DNA from: Sulfurospirillum oryzae
GTDB taxonomy: Bacteria; Campylobacterota; Campylobacteria; Campylobacterales; Sulfurospirillaceae
Length of the DNA: 64,000 nucleotides
Reading direction: 5' to 3'
NCBI RefSeq assembly: GCF_025770725.1
Contig: NZ_JANZKZ010000002.1
Location: forward strand, 800,600-864,599
Position numbers and translations under genes: made by a program. Of the stretch, positions 17,748-26,620 are shown one piece after another. The notes beneath the pieces were generated by a model. That model saw nothing but the letters and a program-made list of their open reading frames with translations. It made no database searches and had not been told where the DNA came from. Numbering within the stretch: the stretch's first letter is position 1; each line of letters starts with the position of its first letter.

Positions 17748-18672
17748 CGTACTCCTTTTGCGCCTCACTTAAAAGCGTTATGCCTCCTCCACTTTTAAAG
17801 AGGTACCCCTCGTCTGTTTTTTCTAAAAAACGAATCATCACCGCACTATCGAAACTTTCGCCATCGTAAATGCCAAAAACACCTGTAAAAAAACCTCTAT
17901 CATACCCTTCAATGCGCTCAATGATTTTGACACTGCTACGCTTGGGAGTACCGCTGATGGAGCCTGCTGGAAGCAACGTTGCAATGATATGACCTATTTT
18001 TTCATGCCAATCTTCATCAAGTTTGCCCGCAATTTTAGAGCTTACTTGCAAAAGCTCTTTATCCCCTGCTTGAATCTTTTCCACATAACGAAACTGCTCG
18101 ACACGCACCTCTTTTGAGACCATAGAGAGATCATTGCGTAAAAGATCCACCACCATCACATGCTCCGCTTTTTCTTTCTCATCGTTTAAAATGATCTCTT
18201 TGGCACTCGGAATACTCGCATCAATCGTACCTTTCATAGGATAAGTACTGATGCAATTTCCTTCAATTTTGACAAAACGTTCAGGTGAAAAACAGATAAA
18301 CGCATCATGATAGCAAAGTTTAAAAGGAGCATTTGCCGCATAAAAAAGAGTTTCCAAAGGAGTCGAAAGCTCTACTTTAGTGGGTGCCGTTAGGTTGAGC
18401 AGATAGGTATTGCCCGCTTTGATCTCTTCGACCACCGCTTCAACTTTGGCTTTATAATGTTTGGGATTTGGATAGGTTTTATGCCATGAAAAATCTTTAC
18501 ATGTAACGTCATCTAAAGCGTTTGTTTTAGTTTCTAATTGGTATAAAACACCACTAGGTAACGCTTCAAGCGCAAAGAGTTCAAACTGTTTTGCAGCATA
18601 ATCAATGACAAAGAAAAAAGGCTTCCTCTCTTTACCAAATGTATTGAGTTTTAATGCAAACTCAATGTTCAA
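17710..18672 (-). CDS. pabB: Aminodeoxychorismate synthase component I
   Basis: PabB aminates chorismate to 4-amino-4-deoxychorismate using ammonia from a glutaminase partner (PabA, not in the window). The 320-residue protein is the chorismate-binding domain alone: [14 protein letters not shown] near residue 136 holds the catalytic Lys, followed by [31 protein letters not shown], and [19 protein letters not shown]. The start is TTG at 18672 with GGAG inside the end of pyrB, overlapping it by 11 nt. A one-mismatch iterated palindrome at 18496 encodes VTCK. Confidence 0.9.
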   Translation of the reverse strand: MNIEFALKLNTFGKERKPFFFVIDYAAKQFELFALEALPSGVLYQLETKTNALDDVTCKDFSWHKTYPNPKHYKAKVEAVVEEIKAGNTYLLNLTAPTKVELSTPLETLFYAANAPFKLCYHDAFICFSPERFVKIEGNCISTYPMKGTIDASIPSAKEIILNDEKEKAEHVMVVDLLRNDLSMVSKEVRVEQFRYVEKIQAGDKELLQVSSKIAGKLDEDWHEKIGHIIATLLPAGSISGTPKRSSVKIIERIEGYDRGFFTGVFGIYDGESFDSAVMIRFLEKTDEGYLFKSGGGITLLSEAQKEYDELCDKVYVPLF

Positions 18673-19534
18673 TCAGCTTCTCCAAAACCGCCATTCTCAC
18701 CGCAACGCCGTTTTTGACTTGCTCTAGAATTTTTGAACGTGGGTCTTTCATCATCAAATCATCGACATCGACATTGCGGTGTACGGGACCTGGGTGAAGA
18801 ATGATGATGTCTCGATCTTTCATCAGTTTTGATGTAATGCAAAAATCGGTTCCATAATCTTTCAGTGATGCGTATATCTGGTTCGCATGACGTTCCGTTT
18901 GAGCACGCAAACTCATAATGACATCCACCTCATCAATCACCTCTTCAATGCGGTGATGCACTCTAAGATCGGTTTGAGGAAGAAAATGGGGAGGTCCAAC
19001 CAAGATGACTTCAACACCAACACGTCCTAAAAGTTCAATATTGCTGTTCGCTACGCGAGAATTTTTAATATCTCCCACAATCGCCACTTTCTTACCTTTA
19101 ACATCACCAAAATGGCGTTTCATCGTGAAAAGATCTAAAAGCGCTTGGGTTGGATGTGCGTGGCTTCCATCGCCGCCATTGACAATCGGGCAGTTAACAT
19201 AATTGGCAAGAATGTGAGGGACACCTGAGCTTTTATGGCGCACGACAATGGCGTCTGGGCCCATGGCATCAAGGTTTGCCGCAGTATCAAAGAGTGTTTC
19301 ACCTTTACTCGAAGAACTACGTGAGACATCAAGGCTCACAACCATAGCGCCAAGGCGTTTGGCTGCAATTTCAAAACTACTGCGCGTTCTCGTAGAGTTT
19401 TCAAAAAAGATGGTGATGACCGTTTTGTTTTTTAGAATTTCGCGTGGTTTTTCATCCAAAAACTCCGTTGCTCGCTCAAACAACTTCTCAATTTCCTCCA
19501 ACGAAAAATCCCGTGTATTAATCAAATGGTTCAC
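18662..19534 (-). CDS. pyrB: Aspartate carbamoyltransferase catalytic subunit
   Basis: PyrB condenses aspartate with carbamoyl phosphate in pyrimidine synthesis. The 291-residue product shows [20 protein letters not shown] near residue 45 (carbamoyl-phosphate site), [11 protein letters not shown] near residue 127 and the C-terminal [13 protein letters not shown] segment. I start it at GTG 19534 ([10 protein letters not shown]), which has AAGGAGC at the right distance; the in-frame extension to 19621 is not family-like. No regulatory chain gene (pyrI) is adjacent. It heads the pyrB-pabB-pabC-pepF run. Confidence 0.95.
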   Translation of the reverse strand: MNHLINTRDFSLEEIEKLFERATEFLDEKPREILKNKTVITIFFENSTRTRSSFEIAAKRLGAMVVSLDVSRSSSSKGETLFDTAANLDAMGPDAIVVRHKSSGVPHILANYVNCPIVNGGDGSHAHPTQALLDLFTMKRHFGDVKGKKVAIVGDIKNSRVANSNIELLGRVGVEVILVGPPHFLPQTDLRVHHRIEEVIDEVDVIMSLRAQTERHANQIYASLKDYGTDFCITSKLMKDRDIIILHPGPVHRNVDVDDLMMKDPRSKILEQVKNGVAVRMAVLEKLIEH

Positions 19535-19616
19535 GCACCGCTCCTTGATGATTTTGCAAAAATAATAACAAATTTTGACTGTAAGTTTTGTTAACACTTC
19601 ATTCAAAACTCTGTGG

Positions 19617-19622
19617 TACAAT
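19617..19622 (+). promoter_or_regulatory. Extended -10 box for the glycine-zipper gene
   Basis: TGG-TACAAT, an extended -10 form, 20 nt upstream of the ATG at 19642, in the gap divergent from pyrB. Confidence 0.5.
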
Positions 19623-19641
19623 TCGCAAAAAAGGAGATAAC

Positions 19642-20163
19642 ATGAAAAAAATCTTTTATGCCCCGCTTCTACTTTTGGGTTCTCTCCTCTATGCTGAGAG
19701 CTTTACGTTTCAAGAAGAGGTGCGTGTTACGAGCAGTAAACCAGAATATCGTATGGTTACCACACGAACACCTTTTCAAGAGTGTTGGGATGAACAACTC
19801 GAAACACACTATGCTCCACAGCCTCAAAATGATGGCAGTGGTGTTGTAGGCGGTGTCATTGGTGGTGTTGCAGGTGGCGTTTTAGGACACCAGATTGGTG
19901 GAGGAAGTGGAAAAACTGCCGCAACCGTTGGTGGAGCAATTGTGGGAACATTGGTTGGTAAAAACCTTGCGGAGCAAAATGATCGTGTTGCACCGCCTCC
20001 AACCTACAGAACCGAGAGGCGATGTACAACACGCTATGAAGAAAAAAGCGCTGAAAAATTTATGGGATACCGCAATACCGCCAACTATAAAGGTCAGAGC
20101 ATTGTCAAATACTCCGATCAACCTTTAGAGTTTATCCACATGAGTGTCACGGTAAGCTACTAA
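19642..20163 (+). CDS. Glycine-zipper 2TM domain envelope protein
   Basis: The 173-residue protein begins with a signal peptide ([18 protein letters not shown]) and has a central glycine zipper, [20 protein letters not shown], repeated as [17 protein letters not shown], at about residues 72-110. This is the SlyB / 17-kDa surface-antigen type of outer-membrane-associated module. It is not a lipoprotein: there is no lipobox cysteine. A paired Cys (ECWDEQ and RRCTTRYEE) could form a disulfide. The ATG at 19642 has AAGGAG upstream; a longer in-frame start at 19588 is unsupported. Its last 39 bp overlap the convergent bioD. Confidence 0.85.
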   Translation: MKKIFYAPLLLLGSLLYAESFTFQEEVRVTSSKPEYRMVTTRTPFQECWDEQLETHYAPQPQNDGSGVVGGVIGGVAGGVLGHQIGGGSGKTAATVGGAIVGTLVGKNLAEQNDRVAPPPTYRTERRCTTRYEEKSAEKFMGYRNTANYKGQSIVKYSDQPLEFIHMSVTVSY

Positions 20164-20799
20164 ACTCTCAATAATTTCGTTCATATTCTCTTGCAATGAG
20201 AGCACTCTGCCAAACAGTTTTTTAAAAAATGGCAGGGTGATCTCATCAAAAGAGCCACGATCCCCTTTGAAATTAATACACCACTCATAATCATCCACAC
20301 CCAGAGTATCAAGCAGATGCAAATTGAGCAAAATGTCGTTAATGCACCCGAGTTGATCGTGCCCAACGAGCAGTGTCTTCGCATTAAAAAGGCGAATAAA
20401 ATCGTACATGTAAAGATCTTCTTCAATAGGCACTAAAAGCCCGCCAGCCCCTTCAATAAGCACAATATCGCATAACTCTTCGATCTTAGCGTAAGCACTT
20501 TCCAATAACTCTAAACTAATCTTCTTACGCCCTTTTGCCACGTAAGGAGCCGCAGGAAGTTCAAACTGATAAGGGGCAATATCTCTCATCTTCAAAACTT
20601 CGAGTGCAGGATTTAAACGCTTTGCATTCTCAAAAAGCAGTGTGGCATCAAGCGGTTCTATAACAACACCCGTTTCTATGGGTTTCATCACGCCAACTTT
20701 AAACCCTTTGGCGCTGAGTGCTTCAAGAAGTTTGAGGGTGGTATAGGTTTTACCCACATCGGTGTTGGTTGCGGTAATAAAAATAGGAGGGTATTTCAT
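20125..20799 (-). CDS. bioD: Dethiobiotin synthetase
   Basis: BioD closes the ureido ring of dethiobiotin using ATP and CO2. The 224-residue protein has the P-loop ITATNTDVGKTYTTLKLLEA near residue 8, the KPIETG motif near residue 40 and VLIEGAGGLLVPI near residue 113. It is a stand-alone gene with a -10 box at 20818. The nearest other biotin candidate is the BioF-like gene at 40540. A two-mismatch palindrome at 20403 reads through LYMYD; the motif base that would make TAA here is TAC instead. Confidence 0.94.
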   Translation of the reverse strand: MKYPPIFITATNTDVGKTYTTLKLLEALSAKGFKVGVMKPIETGVVIEPLDATLLFENAKRLNPALEVLKMRDIAPYQFELPAAPYVAKGRKKISLELLESAYAKIEELCDIVLIEGAGGLLVPIEEDLYMYDFIRLFNAKTLLVGHDQLGCINDILLNLHLLDTLGVDDYEWCINFKGDRGSFDEITLPFFKKLFGRVLSLQENMNEIIESLVAYRDTHVDKL

Positions 20800-20817
20800 G
20801 GAGACTCTTTTTTACAT

Positions 20818-20823
20818 ATTATA
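20818..20823 (-). promoter_or_regulatory. -10 box for bioD
   Basis: TATAAT on the minus strand in the context TTGTTATAATATG, about 20 nt upstream of the bioD ATG. The preceding transcription unit ends at the terminator just beyond it. Confidence 0.5.
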
Positions 20824-20845
20824 ACAAAAAAGGCTTAGAGAAGAC

Positions 20846-20864
20846 GGACGCCAAAAGAGCGCCC
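20846..20864 (-). terminator. Terminator after the small membrane protein gene
   Basis: On the minus strand GGGCGCT, loop CTTTT, GGCGTCC gives a 7-bp stem (two G-U pairs) followed, after a short gap, by a run of six T. Confidence 0.6.
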
Positions 20865-20872
20865 GTAGTGTT

Positions 20873-21295
20873 TTAACCTATTAAATAACGTGTTAAAAAA
20901 GCAAGTGAAGCGGCAACGATGTGTGGGGCACCATACAAAAAAGTTGCAAAGACTTGCACCAAAATGCTTTTTTTCAGCTTCATTCCAAAGATAATCAATG
21001 TACCAATAAATGTTGTCGCAAAGATATATGAGAGCGCATGAGTTAACCCATAGCTTGGATCGTACTTAATACTAGCAAGGGCTAAAGAGATCACATAACT
21101 TGCAATGAAAAAACCAATCACATTGGAGAGTGTCTCATAGCGTTGAAACTTCTCATAAAAATCTTCCACACTTGGAGGTGGTAGCCCCTGTGATTCTTTG
21201 AGTTTCTTAGATGCGATGGCTCTTTTCTCGAAGAAGAAAAAGACAACTAGCGTTAAAGCAACCCCAAGTGGAACGATTAAAAACAGTGCATCCAT
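20873..21295 (-). CDS. Small membrane protein of unknown function
   Basis: This 140-residue protein is not recognised. It has an N-terminal membrane helix (residues 3-21), a charged cytoplasmic loop with a proline cluster (LPPPSVEDFYEKFQRYE, about 38-54), then about three helices (58-76, 85-105, 112-133). There are no catalytic-looking motifs and no cysteines. It appears to be monocistronic: 73 nt and a hairpin separate it from bioD, and the AraC-type gene upstream ends 94 nt away on the same strand. Confidence 0.7.
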   Translation of the reverse strand: MDALFLIVPLGVALTLVVFFFFEKRAIASKKLKESQGLPPPSVEDFYEKFQRYETLSNVIGFFIASYVISLALASIKYDPSYGLTHALSYIFATTFIGTLIIFGMKLKKSILVQVFATFLYGAPHIVAASLAFLTRYLIG

Positions 21296-21389
21296 AACAA
21301 ACTCCTTGTGTCATTTTTGTGATATTTGAAGATTGTAACGTTGGTTGGTTTGGGGGATGCTTAAAAGGAATAATTAATGATAATTTGCG

Positions 21390-22253
21390 CTACTTAAATC
21401 GTACGGGCACACAAAAATCCAAATCAAACGTCTCATCGGCATTGATAAAATGGTTTTGCCTATACACCGCAAAGGAGGGAAGTGATGCCTTTTCATAATC
21501 GCTTTTAGGTAACCACTCGTGGTAGATCACATCCATAAATTTCTTGAGATCACCATAAACACCTTGCAATGAAAAAACAGCACAAAATGTTTGAGGAATT
21601 CGCATAACACCTATTTCACCGCTTCGATAAAATTTCTTCTTTGCAGGCAGTTCTAAACACGCTACATAATGGCACTGAGATGACTCCACAAAGCGAGGAT
21701 TGCTGTGGTGCAGACCTATCATTGTTTGCTCTTTAAACTCTATTCCTTGGCGCAATGCCCACGCTTGAAGTTTCAGCCACGCCGTCTTGATGCTGCGGTC
21801 ATACCCTTTGTGTCTGACGTAGGCGACATCGAAACTTGGCATGGATGAGATCTTTACATGTAAAGGTTTATGGGCAAAACTAAAGTCCCTATTTTCATTG
21901 GCTTTGTCCACCTCTCGCCACTTGGTTGGAGTTACGCCAAAGTTCTCTTTAAAGGCTTGAGAGAAGGAAGCATTGGAGACAAAACCGACTTCGTGCATAA
22001 TATGTGTGATGGTTGCATCGGGGTTAAAGAGAAGCAGGTTAGCAGCGTGTTCAAGCTTAACACGCTTTATATAGGCATGTAAACTCTCATGGGTTAATTC
22101 TTTAAAAATACGGTTAAAATGAAACGGTGATGTGGCAACGAATGTTGCAAGTTCCTCCACAGAGAAGTTTTTCTCAATATCGCCATGAATGTAAAAAAGT
22201 ACCTCATTCACACGCTCGATATGGTCATTTTTCGTGATTTGTTTCTGTTTCAT
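21390..22253 (-). CDS. AraC family regulator with GyrI-like effector domain
   Basis: The 287-residue protein has an N-terminal AraC-type double helix-turn-helix (about residues 12-112; FSVEELATFVATSPFHFNRIFKEL and ITHIMHEVGFVSNASFSQAFKENFGVTP) and a C-terminal GyrI/Rob-like small-molecule-binding domain (from about residue 125). I start it at the ATG at 22253 (MKQKQI). A perfect extended -10 (TGCTATAAT) ends six nt upstream and no Shine-Dalgarno is present, so the mRNA is probably leaderless. The divergent aminotransferase gene is the obvious target. A perfect palindrome at 21853 encodes LHVK. Confidence 0.88.
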   Translation of the reverse strand: MKQKQITKNDHIERVNEVLFYIHGDIEKNFSVEELATFVATSPFHFNRIFKELTHESLHAYIKRVKLEHAANLLLFNPDATITHIMHEVGFVSNASFSQAFKENFGVTPTKWREVDKANENRDFSFAHKPLHVKISSMPSFDVAYVRHKGYDRSIKTAWLKLQAWALRQGIEFKEQTMIGLHHSNPRFVESSQCHYVACLELPAKKKFYRSGEIGVMRIPQTFCAVFSLQGVYGDLKKFMDVIYHEWLPKSDYEKASLPSFAVYRQNHFINADETFDLDFCVPVRFK

Positions 22254-22259
22254 AAGGAA

Positions 22260-22265
22260 ATTATA
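22260..22265 (-). promoter_or_regulatory. Extended -10 box of the AraC-type gene (leaderless)
   Basis: The minus strand reads TGC-TATAAT-TTCCTT-ATG, so transcription should begin at or within a base or two of the start codon. Confidence 0.6.
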
Positions 22266-22322
22266 GCACAAATGGACAAAACTAATCCCTCGTTTTATGT
22301 GGTATGTCCAATCCATCCTCGC

Positions 22323-22328
22323 TATAAT
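22323..22328 (+). promoter_or_regulatory. -10 box of the PLP aminotransferase gene
   Basis: CGC-TATAAT-ACGG, 28 nt upstream of the ATG at 22356, divergent from the AraC-type promoter 58 bp away. Confidence 0.6.
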
Positions 22329-22355
22329 ACGGTACATTTTTTATAAAGGCAGAGG

Positions 22356-23519
22356 ATGCAAACCAAATTTGCAAAACGTGTTACCACAGCGTCACGTTCA
22401 TTTACACGAACCATCTTAGATTTAACCGCACAAAGCTCCATCATCTCGTTTGCAGGCGGACTTCCGGATGCGGCACTGTTTCCCAGAGAAAACATCGAAA
22501 AACACGCAAAAGAACTCTTTGAAACAGGCGATAACCGCCTCTTTCAATACAGCAATGCTTCAGGCGTTGAAGCTCTCAAAGTCGAGATTGCTAAAAAATA
22601 TCTAGGTGCAACTTCAGCACAGATCATGCTGACCAATGGTTCACAACAAGGGCTTGACTTGGTCTGTAAAACCTTTTTGGATGAAAAAGATTGTATCATC
22701 GTTGAAGATCCAAGCTACCTTGCCGCTCTTGGACTTTTTCACATGTACAATGCGACCATTAAAGCCGTACCACTTAGTTCACAAGGCGTAGATACGAAAG
22801 TGTTGGAAACGTTATTTAGAGATCATTCGCCTAAGTTTTTCTATACCATTCCTATTTTTCAAAACCCAACTGGCTACTCTTACACGCTTGAAAATCGTCA
22901 AGAAGTGGTTCGTTTGGCAAAGAAGTATAATGTCATTTTACTCGAAGATAGCCCTTATGAAGCGCTTCGTTACGATGGTGTTCAAACCACAGCCTTTGCT
23001 GATTTGCTCCCAGAGCTTACCATTGCACTCGGAACATTTTCAAAAACACTCGCCCCTGATTTTCGCATCGGCTGGATGAAAGCACCAAGTGAAATTATCA
23101 GTGCGCTCACGCTTTCTAAAGAGAGTACGGATCTTCAAAACTCAAAGTTTTTCCAGCATGTATGTGCTGCAATGATGCAAAATGGAGAGTTGCAAGAACA
23201 TACCAAGACCTTGATTCAAGCTTACCGCCCCAAACGCGATGCAATGGTCAAATCATTACAAGAGCTTTTTGGTGATAGCATTGAGTTTGTCATTCCAGAG
23301 GGCGGTATGTTTATTTGGGTTAATTTTAAAAAATGCGATGATAGCATGAAGCTTTTTGATGTCGCCATCAAAAAAGGGGTTGCGTTTGTCCCAGGGAGTG
23401 TTTTCTTTGCCGACAAACGTGTTAGCTCTTATGGACGACTTAACTACACCAACTCAAATCTAGAACAGATTAAAGAGGGTGTCAAAAAACTGCATGAAGC
23501 CTACGCAGAGCTTAGTTAA
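22356..23519 (+). CDS. PLP-dependent aminotransferase, 2-aminoadipate/MocR type
   Basis: This 387-residue fold-type I aminotransferase belongs to the subgroup of LysN/2-aminoadipate and aromatic aminotransferases. Visible motifs are ISFAGGLPDAALFP near residue 28, NGSQQGLDLVCKTFLDE near residue 89, IPIFQNPTGYSYT near residue 168 and TFSKTLAPDFRIGW near residue 228 (PLP Lys). There is no N-terminal GntR domain, so it is an enzyme rather than a regulator. It is divergent from the AraC-type regulator, which likely controls it. Its stop overlaps that of the DUF89 gene by 4 bp. The amino-acid substrate cannot be told. Confidence 0.88.
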   Translation: MQTKFAKRVTTASRSFTRTILDLTAQSSIISFAGGLPDAALFPRENIEKHAKELFETGDNRLFQYSNASGVEALKVEIAKKYLGATSAQIMLTNGSQQGLDLVCKTFLDEKDCIIVEDPSYLAALGLFHMYNATIKAVPLSSQGVDTKVLETLFRDHSPKFFYTIPIFQNPTGYSYTLENRQEVVRLAKKYNVILLEDSPYEALRYDGVQTTAFADLLPELTIALGTFSKTLAPDFRIGWMKAPSEIISALTLSKESTDLQNSKFFQHVCAAMMQNGELQEHTKTLIQAYRPKRDAMVKSLQELFGDSIEFVIPEGGMFIWVNFKKCDDSMKLFDVAIKKGVAFVPGSVFFADKRVSSYGRLNYTNSNLEQIKEGVKKLHEAYAELS

Positions 23520-24376
23520 ATTCCACGTTTACAGATAATATTACCAAGCTGTGCTCCCACAGCACGGGCTACCACATTGCATTTCACTTTAAAGAGAAAG
23601 AAAATAGGTAGCCCTTTGGTTTCACCCAAACACTCATAATTTCCCATCCCTTTCGAGATAATGCACTCTGCTCTTTCAAAAATAACACGTGCATTTTCAT
23701 TCATAAACTCCATGGCAAGCCCTGGTGTTGGCACGCCACTATCGACAATAACGGCTACGTCATCCATTCCTGAAGCGAGTGCGTCTTTACATGTAAGATC
23801 ATTAATAATCGGACGACCTCTCACGAAATAATAGACCTCTATATTTTGGTAGAGCTCTTTAATGGTTTGAATGTAGAGTTTATCAAAAATCTCTTCACCG
23901 GCATTATCCGCCAAATAGACCAACGTTTGAGTACGCGCTAATTGCTGCTCAAGTGCCTTAAAATCATCAATCGCAAATGGCGTATGGTAAATCTTCTCAA
24001 GCTCTTCTTCAAGGTCATACAGCATCACCGCCGCAAGATCAATCACATTACCAGCCACAGCTGTTTTTGTCGCTTCAAAGAGTTTATTTTGGGAATTTTG
24101 AATTTTGTTTTTGCAGAAAGGAAGAAAGGCTTTCGCTTTTTCGGATGAAGCTTTTTTAAATTCAGCATAAAGATCACCGACATTTAAAAGCTCTGCCATA
24201 GCTTCATATAAAGGTGCGGCATTATGTGGAGGTGTTTGGTTCATATCAAACGCTTTGATGTGCTGATGTGCTAAGAGATCAATCGCATGAGCTTGCTTAG
24301 TGTTTACATGTAAAAGTTCACAAACACGTTTAGTTTGATCGTAAATACAGGTTAAACAGTGCTCTTGCAGTTTCAT
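23516..24376 (-). CDS. DUF89 family (ARMT1-like) phosphatase
   Basis: The 286-residue protein matches the DUF89 metal-dependent phosphatase family, associated with metabolite damage control. Visible signatures are an N-terminal CLTCIYDQ pair of cysteines (residues 8 and 11), VYLADNAGEEIFDKL near residue 152 (metal-binding Asp/Asn), VDSGVPTPGL near residue 207 and IISKGMGNYECL near residue 238. The two-cysteine N terminus is typical of the prokaryotic subgroup. Two palindrome sites occur, a perfect one at 24303 (LHVN) and a one-mismatch one at 23786 (LTCK). The in vivo substrate is unknown. Confidence 0.82.
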   Translation of the reverse strand: MKLQEHCLTCIYDQTKRVCELLHVNTKQAHAIDLLAHQHIKAFDMNQTPPHNAAPLYEAMAELLNVGDLYAEFKKASSEKAKAFLPFCKNKIQNSQNKLFEATKTAVAGNVIDLAAVMLYDLEEELEKIYHTPFAIDDFKALEQQLARTQTLVYLADNAGEEIFDKLYIQTIKELYQNIEVYYFVRGRPIINDLTCKDALASGMDDVAVIVDSGVPTPGLAMEFMNENARVIFERAECIISKGMGNYECLGETKGLPIFFLFKVKCNVVARAVGAQLGNIICKRGI

Positions 24377-24421
24377 AAAATTCTTTTAAAGTTTGGTTGG
24401 GAGAAGAAAAAGGAGAGAAAA

Positions 24422-24448
24422 GGCAGTAACAACGCGTTTGCTACTGCC
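24422..24448 (-). terminator. Terminator of the rpsP-rplS operon
   Basis: On the minus strand GGCAGTA and TACTGCC form the outer stem, with a GCAAACGCGTTGT interior that can pair further, followed by TTTTCTCTCCTTTTTC. It lies just after the rplS stop. Confidence 0.8.
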
Positions 24449-24457
24449 GAAAAAGTA

Positions 24458-24814
24458 TTATTTTCTAAGTTCTCTAATTTTAGCAGCTTTACCACGTCTA
24501 TCTCTAAGGTAGAAGAGTTTCGCACGTCTTACAACACCACGTCTAAGAACAACGATCTCATCAATACTGTCAGAATAGATTGGGAAGATTCTCTCTACGC
24601 CAACACTGTTTGCACCGATTTTTCTTACCATAAAGGTCTCACCAGTACCCGTACCACGTCTAGCGATACAAATACCTTCAAAATTTTGAACACGTTGTTT
24701 ATCGCCTTCAACAATTTTAACAGCAACTCTAAGTGTGTCACCTGCTCTAAAAGCTGGAACGTTTTTCTCAGCAATTTGGCCTGCTTCAAAAGCTTCAATA
24801 AATTTATTTCTCAT
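24458..24814 (-). CDS. rplS: 50S ribosomal protein L19
   Basis: L19 lies at the interface of the 50S and 30S subunits. The 118-residue protein shows the family sequence throughout: [22 protein letters not shown] near residue 22, [20 protein letters not shown], and the basic [20 protein letters not shown] at the end. The start is the ATG at 24814 with AAGGAT upstream; a TTG one codon earlier is unlikely. It is the last gene of the rpsP-khpA-rimM-trmD-rplS operon and is followed by a terminator. Confidence 0.98.
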   Translation of the reverse strand: MRNKFIEAFEAGQIAEKNVPAFRAGDTLRVAVKIVEGDKQRVQNFEGICIARRGTGTGETFMVRKIGANSVGVERIFPIYSDSIDEIVVLRRGVVRRAKLFYLRDRRGKAAKIRELRK

Positions 24815-24839
24815 CAATTATCCTTTTTGTTCATTCATT

Positions 24840-25532
24840 CTAGTGCTTCACGCTAAAGCGAGAAAACAGATCTGGTCTGAAATATTGTGTCTTAGATTCA
24901 GACATTTTATTTTTTAAGCTTGTGATTTTAGCGTGGTTTCCCTTTAAAAACTCTGAGGGCACTGATTTATTTTCATAAATAGGCGGTTTTGAGAAACACG
25001 GTGCCTCTAATAGCGGGCTCTCAAAACTCTCCATGCTTAAAGAATCCTCATTTCCAAGAACCCCTTTTATGTTACGACTGATCGCATCACTCATCACAAG
25101 ACTCGGAAGTTCGCCTCCCGTTAAAACATAATCACCTATGCAAAAAAGCTCGTCGGCAAATGTCTCAATGACGCGCTCATCAATTCCCTCATAACGTCCA
25201 CTGACAAAAACCAAATGCTTCTTGAGAGCCAATCGTTTTGCATCGTTTTGCGTAAAAAGTTTTCCAGATGGTGTTGGAAAAATAATATACGCTTCGCTAG
25301 ATTCTTGTTTAATATGACGTAACAGATCAAACAAAGGTTGAGGAAAAAGTACAAGCCCTGCTCCGCCACTGGCTTGATAGTCATCGACTTTGCCATGTTT
25401 GTTGTTTGTAAAATCGCGTGGATTTGCAAAATCAACACTCAAAAGCTCTTTTGCAATGGCGCGCTTTAGAATAGAATCTTCAAAATATGAAGCAATCAAT
25501 CCTTCAAAAAGCGTCACATACGTAAAACGCAT
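24840..25532 (-). CDS. trmD: tRNA (guanine-N1)-methyltransferase
   Basis: TrmD methylates G37 of tRNAs reading CNN codons to prevent frameshifting. The 230-residue product has the SPOUT trefoil-knot signatures [14 protein letters not shown] near residue 109 and [22 protein letters not shown] near residue 130, plus the GGAGLV segment near residue 56. The ATG overlaps the rimM stop by one base. The gene order with rimM and rplS is the widespread bacterial arrangement. Confidence 0.97.
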   Translation of the reverse strand: MRFTYVTLFEGLIASYFEDSILKRAIAKELLSVDFANPRDFTNNKHGKVDDYQASGGAGLVLFPQPLFDLLRHIKQESSEAYIIFPTPSGKLFTQNDAKRLALKKHLVFVSGRYEGIDERVIETFADELFCIGDYVLTGGELPSLVMSDAISRNIKGVLGNEDSLSMESFESPLLEAPCFSKPPIYENKSVPSEFLKGNHAKITSLKNKMSESKTQYFRPDLFSRFSVKH

Positions 25533-26071
25533 TAGGAGTTCTCCAGAATTCCTAAACCGTCTTTGCTTAGTACCTCTTTTTTCGTCTTATCAAACGCAAT
25601 AATATAACGCTCAATGTACGGCAAATAAAACGTTTTAGCAAGCCCTTTTTTCACCAATGCCTCATCGGTTTTGATAACAAGATAGTCCGTAGCGGCAATG
25701 CGCTCTATCTCATCTACCATTCCTAGCAGCGTTCCATCTTCATCCATAACGCGGGCGTCAATCACATCAAACCAAAAGAATTCACCCTCTTTAAGCGCAC
25801 ACTCGTTGATAGAGTTTTCTTGTGTTGTAAACAAAAAAGTATTAACAAGCTTTGCAGCTTCTTCTCTACTTTGATACCCAACAAAAGAGATAAGCTCGCG
25901 AGATTGATTAAAAGAGAAGACTTCAAGTATCTCGCCCTTTTGGGTTTTAAACTTTTTGCCTTTTTTAAACTGTTCTGGAAAGTCACATTGTAGGTGAAGT
26001 TTAAGCTCACCTTTTAAGCCCACGAGTCGCCCAATTTGAGCGACTTCAATGAGTGAAGATTGATTATTCAT
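25532..26071 (-). CDS. rimM: Ribosome maturation factor RimM
   Basis: RimM helps assemble the 30S head around S19. The 179-residue protein has the N-terminal barrel ([20 protein letters not shown]) and the PRC-barrel half ([22 protein letters not shown], then [12 protein letters not shown]). It overlaps khpA by 8 nt at its start and trmD by 1 nt at its end, showing tight coupling. Confidence 0.96.
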   Translation of the reverse strand: MNNQSSLIEVAQIGRLVGLKGELKLHLQCDFPEQFKKGKKFKTQKGEILEVFSFNQSRELISFVGYQSREEAAKLVNTFLFTTQENSINECALKEGEFFWFDVIDARVMDEDGTLLGMVDEIERIAATDYLVIKTDEALVKKGLAKTFYLPYIERYIIAFDKTKKEVLSKDGLGILENS

Positions 26072-26309
26072 CGTTAGCTTTGACAGTAACTCTGTAAGAT
26101 TTCCCGTCTTTTGCTTTACACCCAGAGATAAGCGTCTTGAGTGAATTGATCATTTTGCCATCTTTACCAATTAACTTACCGGTATCAATTTTATCTGCAT
26201 AGATGACAACTTCGCAAAATGTTCCATCAACATCGCTTCGCTCAACGCGTACACCTGCTGGGTTATCTACCAAAAGCTTGGCAAACTCTTCGAGAAATTT
26301 GTCAATCAT
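26064..26309 (-). CDS. khpA: KH-domain RNA-binding protein KhpA
   Basis: This 81-residue single KH-domain protein of the YlqC/KhpA family binds RNA and in other bacteria partners KhpB/Jag in cell-wall and division control. The RNA-binding GKLIGKDGKMINSLKTLI segment with its G-K-D-G loop lies near residue 45. It sits between rpsP and rimM, the standard position of this family. Confidence 0.92.
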   Translation of the reverse strand: MIDKFLEEFAKLLVDNPAGVRVERSDVDGTFCEVVIYADKIDTGKLIGKDGKMINSLKTLISGCKAKDGKSYRVTVKANDE

Positions 26310-26311
26310 GA

Positions 26312-26542
26312 TTATTTACCAGTGATTTTAGCAACCCTGTCACTTAGCTTAGCGCCAACACTTTTCCAGTACGCAAGTCTCTCTGCATCAAATTTGATTG
26401 CTTGAGGATTGCTAAGTGGGTTATAGTAACCGATAGTCTCGATTGATCCACCATCACGTTTTTTTCTGCTGTCTGTTACGACGATTCTGTAAAATGGAGC
26501 TTTATTTCTACCCATTCTTGTTAATCTTACAACTGTTGCCAT
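26312..26542 (-). CDS. rpsP: 30S ribosomal protein S16
   Basis: The 76-residue S16 has the complete family sequence ([29 protein letters not shown], then [10 protein letters not shown]). It is the first gene of the translation operon. The 78-bp gap to ffh upstream holds a tandem pair of iterated palindromes rather than a visible terminator. Confidence 0.98.
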   Translation of the reverse strand: MATVVRLTRMGRNKAPFYRIVVTDSRKKRDGGSIETIGYYNPLSNPQAIKFDAERLAYWKSVGAKLSDRVAKITGK

Positions 26543-26579
26543 TTTTATGGTCTCCTTAAATTTTTTTCGACGACTTAGA

Positions 26580-26604
26580 TTTACATGTAAAGCTTACATG
26601 TAGA
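26580..26604. repeat. Tandem pair of iterated palindromes between ffh and rpsP
   Basis: A perfect TTTACATGTAAA (26580-26591) is followed 13 bp later by a two-mismatch copy (26593-26604). The centre-to-centre distance is just over one helical turn, placing both on nearly the same DNA face. Confidence 0.85.
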
Positions 26605-26620
26605 TATAAACCGTCACATC

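Noticed and set aside
21390..22337. Longer AraC-type protein starting at 22337
   Set aside because: The extension has no AraC-like sequence and covers a perfect extended -10 and the divergent promoter region.
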